Assembly: GCF_014698475.1 (NCBI RefSeq)
Contig: NZ_JACJTB010000032.1
Coordinates: 1 to 64,000, forward strand
Direction: 5' to 3'
Origin: Nostoc spongiaeforme FACHB-130
Lineage (GTDB): Bacteria; Cyanobacteriota; Cyanobacteriia; Cyanobacteriales; Nostocaceae
DNA length: 64,000 nucleotides
Shown: positions 8,603-17,184 of the stretch, piece by piece
Position numbering within the stretch: the stretch's first letter is position 1
How the letters are laid out: every line of letters starts with the position of its first letter
Notes under the pieces: model-generated
The model's input: the letters and a program-made list of their open reading frames with translations, nothing else
Database searches by the model: none
What the model was told of the DNA's origin: nothing
Position numbers and translations under genes: made by a program

Positions 8603-9847
8603 ATGAACATCAATAACTATGAACAACTACTCAAGACTGGCTTGCATATCGCTATGGGAGCAGCAAATTCTGCATTTGAAGTATTGAGTAATCCCCAAAA
8701 ATGGCCAGAAAATATCAGTAAACCTCCACAATCTATCGAACAGATACTGCAAGAATTAGCAATTAAAGGTGAAAAAACTGAGCAGGAAATTAACAACTTC
8801 GTTCAACAGATTTCTCCAAACACTAATAAATCCAAAACCTATCCTAAATATATTCCTCACCCTAATGAGCAATGTTTTACTCAACCTTACAACCTAAAGA
8901 ATACGAGTATTTATGGTTTTTTATTGGAAGGTTCTTTAGAAAAATTACAAAAGCTGTGTGATAAATATTTTAATGAACCTGCTGAGGGGAAAGTTCAATA
9001 CCGTCCCGCTACGAATTATGTTTTGTTGACACTTGCTACTATAGATTCACTGGGTTCTAGAGAATTACCAGATAGTGAAAAAGGTGGCTGTTTTGAAGAA
9101 GAAGCCATATTTTGGGTGATTGCAGTTGCTGGACAACAATTAGGGTCAACATTTCTCGGAGAGCGCCTAGTTTGTTATATGCCCTATATCTTGGTCAATG
9201 ATTCACCGATTCTAGTGGCAGGAAGAGAGGTTTATGGCATTTGTAAAGAGATTGGCTATTTTCAAATTCCTCAGCCTGAACAAGAACCAGAATTTTTTGC
9301 TGTAGATACTTTAGTCTGGAAAGAATTTAACCCACAGACAAGGGCGCAAAAAAGACGACTACTAGAAGTATTAAGAGTAGGGGAAGGACAAGAAAATCAA
9401 GCAAGTTATACACTCAATAATTTAGATGAGTTAATGACAGAACTCAGAAAATTAGTTTTTCAACATGGAGGAAAACTGGAAATACCTGGTTGGAGTTGGT
9501 CTTTACCTCTAAATATTATTGAGTCGCTAACTTATCAATCAGCTACGGGTTTGTGTTTAAAGCAGTTTCGTGATGCGGAAGACGGTAGTCTTGCTTGTTA
9601 TCAAGCCATCGTAGAGGTTTTAATGAAAATGTCTCAATATCATGGCGGAAAAATTCTCAGCTCAGGTGATGTGGGGGGCAAGTATGAAGTGAAATTTTAC
9701 AATGCTGCAAGCCATCCCATAGTTGAAGAACTAGGATTACAAGGATTTCCCTCTCAAGCAGACTCTGTGACTGTACCTGTCAAGCTGGCTTATTGGCTAA
9801 ATTTTGATTTCACGGTTGAGAATGGGACTGTGATTTGGCAAGCTTAA
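8603..9847 (+). CDS. Acetoacetate-decarboxylase-fold protein
   Basis: The segment YMPYILVNDSPILVAGREVYGICKEIGYF matches, in two parts, the ADC-family core (VPYMxVDxxxxLxxGREvxGxPKK). The Schiff-base lysine equivalent is kept, but the following Lys of the classical KK pair, which lowers its pKa, is Glu (CKE). Decarboxylation is therefore doubtful; ADC-like relatives also do aldol or hydratase chemistry. About 70 N-terminal residues (GLHIAMGAANSAFEV...) lie outside the fold. TAGGAG, containing the upstream stop codon, is a good ribosome binding site 6 bp before ATG 8603. The 9-bp gap makes co-transcription with the flavoprotein near certain. It meets the merR gene end to end. Confidence 0.8.
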   Translation: MNINNYEQLLKTGLHIAMGAANSAFEVLSNPQKWPENISKPPQSIEQILQELAIKGEKTEQEINNFVQQISPNTNKSKTYPKYIPHPNEQCFTQPYNLKNTSIYGFLLEGSLEKLQKLCDKYFNEPAEGKVQYRPATNYVLLTLATIDSLGSRELPDSEKGGCFEEEAIFWVIAVAGQQLGSTFLGERLVCYMPYILVNDSPILVAGREVYGICKEIGYFQIPQPEQEPEFFAVDTLVWKEFNPQTRAQKRRLLEVLRVGEGQENQASYTLNNLDELMTELRKLVFQHGGKLEIPGWSWSLPLNIIESLTYQSATGLCLKQFRDAEDGSLACYQAIVEVLMKMSQYHGGKILSSGDVGGKYEVKFYNAASHPIVEELGLQGFPSQADSVTVPVKLAYWLNFDFTVENGTVIWQA

Positions 9848-9856
9848 CCGGGAGAA

Positions 9857-10270
9857 TTATTCATTTTCAATGATGGGGCAAATAGTAGAATGAGAATGAT
9901 CAGGTTTGATTTCCCAACCAGAAAGTAAGCCTGATAATTCTTGTCGCAAAATCATTAATTGTTGAATTTGTTCATCAATAGCTTTTACCTTGTCTTCTAA
10001 TTTTGCTTTGATATGTTCACAAGGTAATTTACCACTATCATGAACATTTAAAAATTCTTTAATTTCTGACAAACTTAAGCCTAAACTTTGAGCGCGTTTG
10101 ATAAAGTGCAGTCGCGCTAAAACATCAGAGTTAAATAATCTAAATCCGCCTTCGGTTCTAGCTGATGATTGAAGTAGACCGAGTTCTTCGTAGTAGCGAA
10201 TAGTTTTAATTGGTACACCGCTTTCTTTGGCAACTACACCAATTTGTTTTGCTGCTGTTGGGGTGAACAT
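9857..10270 (-). CDS. MerR-family metal/thiol-responsive regulator
   Basis: The N-terminal winged helix-turn-helix (IGVVAKESGVPIKTIRYYEELGLL) and RTEGGFRLF are diagnostic of MerR. A dimerisation coiled coil follows (residues ~80-120). Cys occurs in PCEHIKAKL near residue 80 and in the C-terminal TICPIIENE, the positions used by MerR/ZntR/CadR-type sensors to bind soft or divalent metals, so a metal or thiol signal is likely. The length of 137 aa is typical. Its own promoter carries a MerR dyad, so it is autoregulated. It converges on the isoprenoid cluster with 9 bp between stops, and no metal transporter is adjacent; the target gene is unknown. Confidence 0.9.
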   Translation of the reverse strand: MFTPTAAKQIGVVAKESGVPIKTIRYYEELGLLQSSARTEGGFRLFNSDVLARLHFIKRAQSLGLSLSEIKEFLNVHDSGKLPCEHIKAKLEDKVKAIDEQIQQLMILRQELSGLLSGWEIKPDHSHSTICPIIENE

Positions 10271-10303
10271 AATTCGTAAACTTTTAGTCAGACATGATTA
10301 CTG

Positions 10304-10340
10304 ATTTTATTTTAAAATCTCCATTCAACTGGAGAGTCAA
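10304..10340 (-). promoter_or_regulatory. MerR-type promoter/operator with 20-bp spacer
   Basis: On the minus strand: -35 TTGACT (10340-10335), a 20-bp spacer holding the dyad TCTCCA-GTTGAA-TGGAGA, then -10 TAAAAT (10314-10309). The overlong spacer with a dyad inside it is the hallmark of MerR-controlled promoters. It is placed to drive the merR gene at 9857-10270. Confidence 0.85.
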
Positions 10341-10528
10341 AAGGAAATATTTTCCGGGCATTAACTAAATTTACAATCCAAAGTGGTGTAAGCCAATGGT
10401 TCACCCGATTGGGTGAATGCGATCGCCCCATCAAGAATTAACCTGAAATAAGGCTATGTTTTGCTGCTGTTAGCACTGATGTTCACAACAGCGAAATTGT
10501 CGCCATAGTTACCATCTCTTGACAAATC

Positions 10529-13069
10529 ATGTCAGTTGCTTGGGTATCAAAGGGTGAAATAGTGGATGAAGCCTTAAAATTACTACGTAAACTTGAATTT
10601 CCGCCAGAGAATATCACTTTGTTGGACAAAATTGCTGCTATTTTACCAGGGATGATTTTTCAATTCCGGCAACAGGCGGATGGTTCCCAGGTGGTTTTAT
10701 ACGTAAGTTCTGGTTGTCGAGACTTGTCAGAATTAGAACCAGAACTAATTCAAGCAGACTGGCAAATCGTATACCAGCTAATTCACCCCGAAGATAGAAC
10801 CAAATTTAAGAAATCTCTGGCTGTAGCTTTTGCCACACTTAAGCCTTGGCATTGGGAAGGCAGGATTATGACTCCCAGTGGTAAACTCAAGTATCTTCAA
10901 GGAGCTTGCCAACTAGAACCAGAAGCCAACGGCGATATTCTCTGTAATGGCTTAGTGATAGATGTTACATCTAGAAAACAAACCGAAGAAGAGTTACGCA
11001 CCAGTGAGGCGAGGTACCAAGCAATTTTGGCAGCAATTCCAGACTTGATGTTTCGCTTGAGTCGTGATGGTGAATATCTTGATTTGAAAGGTGATGGTAT
11101 CAGTCTCACTTTAACTAAAGAAGAGATAGTTGGTAAAAATATGCGAGATTTATTACCAAATGATCTAGCCTTAATTGGACAAGAAACCATTGCAAAAACT
11201 TTGGATGCTGGCAGTTTGCAAACTTGCGAATATCAATTGCCAACACCTCAAGGTATTCGTGATTTTGAAGCGCGGTTAGTAGTTAGTGGCGCTGATGAAG
11301 TGTTAGCGATTGTTCGAGATATTACCGAGCGTAAACAAGCAGAAACTTCACTACGAAATTTAGCACAAAAATTTTCTAAAGCTTTTAATTGCAGTCCAGA
11401 TCCAATTAGTATTAGTACCCTGAAAGAAGGGCGCTTCATTGAAGTTAATGATAGTTTTATCCAGCTATCAGGTTATGAGCAGAATGAAGTAATTGGTCAT
11501 ACAGCTTTTGATTTAAAAATCTGGGTAAATGAAAGCGATCGCACTCAATTAGTAGCAGATTTACAAACCAAGGGAGCCATCAGTAACTTAGAGTTTACCT
11601 TTCGGCGCAAGTCCGGGGAGATTCGCACAACCTTACTGTCTGCCGATGTGATTGATTTAGATGGCGTACCGTGTATTTTAGCGATTAATCATGATATTAC
11701 CGCCCGTAAGCAAGCAGAAGCCCAAATGCGGTTGACAGCACAACGCGATCGCTTGTTGACGGAAACGCTGGTTAGGATTCGGTCTTCCCTGAATTTAGAG
11801 CAAATTCTCCAAACTACTGTGTCAGAGGTGAGGCAATTTTTACAAGCTGATCGAGTTTTTATTGGGTTGAATGATTATGAAGTAAAAGTCAAAACAATTG
11901 CGGAATCAGTAGACCCCAAATATCCCTCTGTATTGGGTTGGACACCAGAAGATAAAAGTTATTTACAAGAATTGAAAACTATTTTTGCAACTCATCGCGT
12001 GCGTGTAGTTGAAGATGTCAGCAAAATCATAGTATCGCCAAAATTGCAAGCCAATTATCAACAATTTCAGACAAGGGCAAGTTTAGCTGTACCAATTATG
12101 TTAGGGGAAAAATTAATTGGTGCTTTAGTTGCTAACCAATGTTCTGCCCCCCGTCAATGGCAACCGATAGAAATCGACTTACTCCAACAATTATCAGAAC
12201 AATTAGCGATCGCCATTCAGCAAGCGCAACTTTACCAAGAACTCGCAGAACTCAACACCAACCTAGAACGCCAAGTAGAAGAACGCACTGCCCAACTGCA
12301 ACAAAAAATGCAGGAATTAGAAAAACTGCAACAAGTCAAAGATGTGGTGCTGCATACAGTTGCCCATGATTTACGCACTACAGTTATGGGGAATTTGATG
12401 GTACTGAAGAATTTACAGGAGAATGGGGTTGGGGAACAATCATCGCCTCTTCTCTTCTGTTCCTCTACACTGCCATCAGAAAGTTCTTCCCAGTCAATTC
12501 CTGTACCTAGTTCAATAATTGAACGGATGATTCAAGGGAACGATCGCCAACTCACAATGATTAACTCTTTATTAGAAATTCATTGCTGTATGGAGCAAGG
12601 TGTTATTATAAATCTCCAGCAGGTAAATTTAAACACACTCCTCGAAAAAATTATTCCCGACTTACAACCACTGTTGTGGCAAAATCAGGCAACGCTGGAA
12701 AATTTAATTAGCGAAGATTTGCCATTAATCAAGACAGATACCACACAGTTACAAACAGTGTTGCTGACCTTGTTAATTTATAGTTTGCAACAAAATCCCC
12801 CAGGGTTGAAATTGGCGCTAACAGCCACCGTTGTGGAAAGTATGGTCAAAATTCAAATTGAACATAACGGTGTCACCATGAGTAAAACAGAAGGCGATCG
12901 CCTGTTTGATTTATATGTGCGAGAACCCCAAGCACCTTGTTCCACAATTCTAGGGTTGAAAATGTATTTATGTCGCCAAATTATTCAAGCACATGGCGGC
13001 GAAATTGGTGTAATTAGTAACCGCAAACGAGGATTAACATTTTGGTTCACATTGTCTGTAGCCGATTAG
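10529..13069 (+). CDS. PAS-PAS-PAS-GAF histidine kinase with degenerate ATPase domain
   Basis: At 846 aa, three PAS/PAC units each end with a VxDVTSRKQTEE-like linker (about residues 45-155, 160-270, 275-395), then a GAF domain (~415-570), a short coiled coil, and a HisKA helix with the phospho-acceptor kept (HTVAHDLRTT). The C-terminal HATPase domain has lost key motifs: the N box reads LLIYSLQQNPP where the neighbour has NLIGNAIKHN, the G1 box reads EHNGVTM for DNGVGI, and G2 is ILGLKMYLC for GLGLGLYLC. No membrane segment is seen. It is a paralogue of the gene 70 bp downstream. Likely a pseudokinase or phospho-accepting partner; inference. Confidence 0.9.
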   Translation: MSVAWVSKGEIVDEALKLLRKLEFPPENITLLDKIAAILPGMIFQFRQQADGSQVVLYVSSGCRDLSELEPELIQADWQIVYQLIHPEDRTKFKKSLAVAFATLKPWHWEGRIMTPSGKLKYLQGACQLEPEANGDILCNGLVIDVTSRKQTEEELRTSEARYQAILAAIPDLMFRLSRDGEYLDLKGDGISLTLTKEEIVGKNMRDLLPNDLALIGQETIAKTLDAGSLQTCEYQLPTPQGIRDFEARLVVSGADEVLAIVRDITERKQAETSLRNLAQKFSKAFNCSPDPISISTLKEGRFIEVNDSFIQLSGYEQNEVIGHTAFDLKIWVNESDRTQLVADLQTKGAISNLEFTFRRKSGEIRTTLLSADVIDLDGVPCILAINHDITARKQAEAQMRLTAQRDRLLTETLVRIRSSLNLEQILQTTVSEVRQFLQADRVFIGLNDYEVKVKTIAESVDPKYPSVLGWTPEDKSYLQELKTIFATHRVRVVEDVSKIIVSPKLQANYQQFQTRASLAVPIMLGEKLIGALVANQCSAPRQWQPIEIDLLQQLSEQLAIAIQQAQLYQELAELNTNLERQVEERTAQLQQKMQELEKLQQVKDVVLHTVAHDLRTTVMGNLMVLKNLQENGVGEQSSPLLFCSSTLPSESSSQSIPVPSSIIERMIQGNDRQLTMINSLLEIHCCMEQGVIINLQQVNLNTLLEKIIPDLQPLLWQNQATLENLISEDLPLIKTDTTQLQTVLLTLLIYSLQQNPPGLKLALTATVVESMVKIQIEHNGVTMSKTEGDRLFDLYVREPQAPCSTILGLKMYLCRQIIQAHGGEIGVISNRKRGLTFWFTLSVAD

Positions 13070-13138
13070 TCGTCAAAATGTAGCCATAACTGATCATAAT
13101 AAATACGAGGAGCAAAATAGAACAACGCCTGCGATGGT

Positions 13139-15316
13139 ATGGTCAAAGTAGGTAAGACACTAATGGCTAAATTATTGCAAAAATTTGGAACTTGGTGGAA
13201 ACAAGTTTTTTCGGCACCAAAAATAGATGTAATTACTGGTGAATATCAATCTTGGCGTAATCATTTTCTGTGGCAGAGATTACGCCTGTGGTTATGGCTG
13301 GCATTTATTTGTTTATTGACTTTTACCGTCCGAGATATTTATGATTTATTCTTTTCTCTACAAGAATTGGTACAGATCCCAAGAATAGTCAGAATTCAAG
13401 GACTGGCGATTAACGTTTCCATGTTACTGAGTTTATTGATTTGTTTTAGTTTACATAAAACTCGCTTCGGTCATCGTCACCCAGGTAGATTATTTTTAGG
13501 TACATCTTGGTCAGTTGGTTTTGCGTCGCAATTGTTCGCCACAATTAAAGGTTTTGCTTTACCAGATATTGTTGGTTGGTCGTTGTTATTTCTTAGTCAA
13601 GCTATATTTATGCCAGTGCGCTGGCCGCTCCATTTAATATCGCAGGTAAGTATTTTAGGTTATTATTTTATTGTGAATACTGCCTTGGGGTTAAAAACAC
13701 TTAAACCAGAACATCCAGAAATATATAATGTGACATTTGTTTTGTATATATTCTGGTTTTGTGTTATCTGTGATTTGGGAGTTTATTTATACGATCGCCT
13801 ACAAAGGTCTGAATTTTACGCCCGCAAAGAATTAGAATCAGCTAATCGCAAATTAGTCGTCGCCGAAGCCAAATATCGCAGTATTTTTGAAAACGCCATT
13901 GAAGGAATTTTCCAAAGTAGTCCTGATGGTCGATATATTACAGCTAATCCGGCATTAGCTAAAATTTATGGATATTCTTCATCAGAAGAAGTTACAGCCA
14001 ATTTTACAGATATTGAAAATCAATTATATGTTGATCCCAAGCGTCGGGCTGATTTTGTGCGGTTAATTGAAAAGTATGGCATTATCTCCGAATTTGAATC
14101 ACAAATTTATCGCCAAGATGGTAGTATAGTTTGGATTTCGGAAAAAGCTTATGCTGTGCGTGACTCAGAAGGAAAACTACTTTATTATGAAGGGCTAATT
14201 GAGGATATTACCCAACGCAAACAAGCCGAAGAAGCCTTACAAGAACAAATCGATTTTTTACAAGTTTTAATCGATACAATTCCCACTCCCGTTTTTTATA
14301 AAAATACTCAAGGTTTATATCTTGGATGCAACACAGCTTTTGAAGCAGTTCTGGGTTTGCGAAAAGAACAAATTCTTGGTAAATCTGATTATGACCTTGC
14401 ACCCAAAGAACTAGCTGACCAGTACTATCACGCTGATATGACCTTGTTTGAACAGCAACAAGTCCAAACTTACGAAAGTTTTTTGGTATTTGCTGATCAA
14501 ACCAAACATGATGTCATATTTTATAAAGCCACCTTTTCTAAAGTCGATGGTTCCTTGGGCGGCTTAGTCGGGATAATTTTAGATATTAGCGAACTTCAGA
14601 CTGCATTGCGCGATCGCCAGCGTACCGAAGAAGCACTGCGAGTCTTTTTCCATGCAGTATCTCACGACTTACGTAACCCGGTTTTGGGTAGTTTGATGGT
14701 GCTGAGGAATTTGCTAGAGAATGCGGGAGAAGAGAGTAATGTGATTTCTCTACCCCGTACCACTTTAGAACGGATGGTGCAGAGTAGCGATCGCCAATTA
14801 AACTTAATTAATTCCTTGATGGAAGCCCATGTCAACGATATGCAAGGGTTAGTTTTACAGCGTCAACCAGTGCAGTTAGATACGATTATCGCCGATGCGA
14901 TCGCAGATTTAGAACCAATGCTGCGAAAAAATCAAACTCATCTCATCAATCTTGTTACCGCAGATTTACCCTCAATCAACGCTGATTCAACGCAACTATG
15001 GCGGGTATTTTCTAACTTAATTGGCAACGCTATCAAACATAATTTGCCTGGATTGCAAATTACAATTAACGCCATAGTTGAAGGTGAAAACATTTATTGT
15101 ACCGTCAGTGATAACGGTGTAGGTATTAGCCCAGAGCAAAGCCAAAGATTGTTTGATTTATATTTCCGTGGCAAGAATAATCCTTATTCTTTAGGTTTAG
15201 GTTTAGGCTTATATTTGTGTAAACAAATTGTTCAAGCTCATGGTGGCGAAATTGGTGTACAAAGTGGATTAGAGACAGGCGTAACATTTTGGTTTACCCT
15301 ACCAATTAGCTGTTAA
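13139..15316 (+). CDS. Membrane-anchored PAS-PAS histidine kinase
   Basis: At 725 aa, the N-terminus has five or six hydrophobic segments (residues ~40-225, starting LWLWLAFICLLTFTV), then a coiled linker, two PAS domains (AKYRSIFENAIEGIF... and LIDTIPTPVFYKN...), HisKA with AVSHDLRNPVLG and an intact ATPase domain: NLIGNAIKHN, DNGVGI, GLGLGLYLC. It lacks a fused receiver, so its response regulator is elsewhere. ATG at 13139 or Met-9 at 13163. HisKA and ATPase regions align closely with the upstream kinase (ERMVQSSDRQLNLINSL versus ERMIQGNDRQLTMINSL), showing a tandem duplication. The two probably form one transcript and may hetero-dimerise. Confidence 0.93.
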   Translation: MVKVGKTLMAKLLQKFGTWWKQVFSAPKIDVITGEYQSWRNHFLWQRLRLWLWLAFICLLTFTVRDIYDLFFSLQELVQIPRIVRIQGLAINVSMLLSLLICFSLHKTRFGHRHPGRLFLGTSWSVGFASQLFATIKGFALPDIVGWSLLFLSQAIFMPVRWPLHLISQVSILGYYFIVNTALGLKTLKPEHPEIYNVTFVLYIFWFCVICDLGVYLYDRLQRSEFYARKELESANRKLVVAEAKYRSIFENAIEGIFQSSPDGRYITANPALAKIYGYSSSEEVTANFTDIENQLYVDPKRRADFVRLIEKYGIISEFESQIYRQDGSIVWISEKAYAVRDSEGKLLYYEGLIEDITQRKQAEEALQEQIDFLQVLIDTIPTPVFYKNTQGLYLGCNTAFEAVLGLRKEQILGKSDYDLAPKELADQYYHADMTLFEQQQVQTYESFLVFADQTKHDVIFYKATFSKVDGSLGGLVGIILDISELQTALRDRQRTEEALRVFFHAVSHDLRNPVLGSLMVLRNLLENAGEESNVISLPRTTLERMVQSSDRQLNLINSLMEAHVNDMQGLVLQRQPVQLDTIIADAIADLEPMLRKNQTHLINLVTADLPSINADSTQLWRVFSNLIGNAIKHNLPGLQITINAIVEGENIYCTVSDNGVGISPEQSQRLFDLYFRGKNNPYSLGLGLGLYLCKQIVQAHGGEIGVQSGLETGVTFWFTLPISC

Positions 15317-15609
15317 ATGTCCTGCTTCATCTTCAATTTGGGCTAATCTTTCTCGGCTAACCCAAACTACATCAGGTATAACGCTATCTGCTTCCGAAAA
15401 AATCAACTCTGGAGATATAATTGACACACCCAAACCACTAGACTCTGACCAAATATCAAGCTGACGAGAAGTTTTACCACATATTTGTTGATGACGATAG
15501 TGAGGCGTGCGAGTTCTCCATTAATAATTTCGTAGCGTGTCCACTCATTTTCAGGTAGAACCTCTATATCGTGGATTGTCCAGCGTACTCCTTCAATAGC
15601 TTGACTCAT
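15299..15609 (-). pseudogene. Broken Uma2-family (DUF820) nuclease-like gene
   Basis: The first ~33 codons (MSQAIEGVRWTIHDIEVLPE, then EWTRYEIINGEL) are the start of a cyanobacterial Uma2 protein, a PD-(D/E)xK-like fold. Around 15510 the family sequence jumps frame: HYRHQQICGKTSRQLDIW, then SGLGVSIISPELIFSEADSV and IPDVVWVSRERL continue in another frame to a stop at 15299. The core end and C-terminus (DxxELVVEVLSP region) are missing, replaced by the tail of the kinase gene, which it overlaps by 18 bp. One frameshift plus a 3' truncation make it a pseudogene. Confidence 0.8.
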
Positions 15610-15680
15610 GATAGTTTCCGTTTAGCTGGTTGCCTTTCTTTGTTTCATTTTATCGGCTAGAACCGAGTCAGAATTATATA

Positions 15681-15792
15681 TAGCAATCCTAAATCATTTG
15701 TGAAATTCTCTTTCTTCTCCTTCTTTGTGTCCTTTGCGTCCTTTGCGGTTCGTTAAAAAGAATATTTTTTCACAACTCAGACAGGATTGCTA
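15681..15792. repeat. 112-bp MITE-like element (copy 2 of the 24-bp TIR family)
   Basis: Ends TAGCAATCCT...TTTGTGAA and TTCACAACT...AGGATTGCTA match those at 1477-1575. The interior differs: a pyrimidine-rich stretch with TCCTTTGCG twice in tandem instead of a hairpin. It sits upstream of the dead Uma2 gene, beyond the end of the sterol-desaturase fusion gene. Flanking TA on each side could be a target duplication. Confidence 0.7.
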
Positions 15793-15824
15793 TATGCGCT
15801 TACTGATGAGCGATCGCATTAATT

Positions 15825-17069
15825 CTAGTTCTTGGCTTGACTAAACACGCGATAATACAGCCATGTACTAGTCTCCTTGAAGGGAAATAGCAAATAAGTC
15901 AAAGGGTTAATTGTCACAACAATATTGCGAAAGTCTCGGACTGCTAAAAATACAATGAATTTTGCCACTTGGGTAGCTGACATCACACCATAAGGATTTA
16001 ATTGACTTTTAAACGGGCCGAGAATTAATTTGCGAATGATGCAATTACCTTCTAAACGTTTGAGGGTAATAATATTTCCCAAGGTGCGTTTACTCAATTC
16101 ATAAAGTGGACTCAAGGCTGGTGATACCTCCGCTTCTGAAGTATTCACCCAAATTTCTTTAGTGGCTTTGTCTTGTGGCCCCGTCACCGTTGTCATGAAG
16201 ATATCCATCAACCGCAATGCGGAAAAAGTATTCACCTCATAAGATGAATTGATCGCTTGGGGTGTGCGATCGCCATAAACATTCACACCATGATTGATAA
16301 TCAAAATATCGACTTTTTCTAACTTATCTCGCAGTTGAGCCTCATTCCCCAACTCCCAAGGCAGCACCATTACCCCTGGTTGGGTGTTTAACTTCTCTGG
16401 ATTTGTCGTAATAGCCACAACCTTAGCATTGTGTTGAATCAATTCTGCTGTTAACGCTTGTCCCAAAGTTCCCGATGCACCAGTTATGGCGATAGTTTTA
16501 CCTTTAAGAGAAAGTGCTGTACCTAAAATTTTATCCACCAACGGAAACACACCACTGTAATAAGCATTCACATCATCAAAATGGTGTCGCCAATGGTAAG
16601 CACGATTTACCCACAAACTCGAAGGAATAATTTCTAAAGGGCCTGGTAAGTGATTATAGTCAGTATCAATTTTGCCTTGAAAATATCGCACCGATGCCCC
16701 ATACAAAAAGGTGCAAGCATATAGTACCCCGAACCACAACCCCCATTGGTTCACCAACAAAGCGACTATTATCAAAACAAAGACTAAAAGCACCGACTCT
16801 ACAATGTCGTGGTAAAGCTGAGACTCTTGATACATTTTCAGAGAAACTACCGATAAGTCCCGGCGGTAGGCTGCATGATGTTTGTTATGCCATTTAGCTA
16901 ACCAACTTACTTTGTGACATAAAGCATGGTAAGTATCCCTGAATACCTCCGCCAACAACAGCGAAAAAACTCCCCAAGCCGCAAACTGCAAACAGTTATT
17001 TACCAACAGCCAGTTAATCTGTAAATTTGCTTCAATCACAGTCCAGTTTTCAGCTAACATCTTAATCAT
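15825..17069 (-). CDS. Sterol desaturase / short-chain dehydrogenase fusion
   Basis: The N-terminal half (about 1-190) is membrane-bound, with the di-iron histidine clusters of the fatty acid hydroxylase/sterol desaturase superfamily: HALCH, HNKHH and HWRHH. The C-terminal half (about 190-414) is an SDR with TGASGTLG for the cofactor, NHG, a Ser region and YELSK as the YxxxK catalytic pair. I recall this bifunctional arrangement as a cyanobacterial family of unknown substrate. It likely hydroxylates or desaturates a lipid and then oxidises or reduces the product. ATG 17069 or Met-4 (MLAENW) may be used. It stands alone between repeats. Confidence 0.9.
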   Translation of the reverse strand: MIKMLAENWTVIEANLQINWLLVNNCLQFAAWGVFSLLLAEVFRDTYHALCHKVSWLAKWHNKHHAAYRRDLSVVSLKMYQESQLYHDIVESVLLVFVLIIVALLVNQWGLWFGVLYACTFLYGASVRYFQGKIDTDYNHLPGPLEIIPSSLWVNRAYHWRHHFDDVNAYYSGVFPLVDKILGTALSLKGKTIAITGASGTLGQALTAELIQHNAKVVAITTNPEKLNTQPGVMVLPWELGNEAQLRDKLEKVDILIINHGVNVYGDRTPQAINSSYEVNTFSALRLMDIFMTTVTGPQDKATKEIWVNTSEAEVSPALSPLYELSKRTLGNIITLKRLEGNCIIRKLILGPFKSQLNPYGVMSATQVAKFIVFLAVRDFRNIVVTINPLTYLLFPFKETSTWLYYRVFSQAKN

Positions 17070-17136
17070 GTTTTTTAGTACGCCATTATCTTAATCAATC
17101 TTTATATTTACTCTAGACAGGGTTGGCGCATTTTAA

Positions 17137-17160
17137 AACCCCTACATTAAAGTAGGGGTT
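17137..17160 (-). terminator. Intrinsic terminator after the IscB remnant
   Basis: AACCCCTAC / GTAGGGGTT, a 9-bp perfect stem with a 6-nt loop, is followed on the minus strand by TTTTAAAA. It lies 25 bp past the iscB-remnant stop. Confidence 0.7.
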
Positions 17161-17184
17161 CAGGATGATGATTTGGCGATCGCT

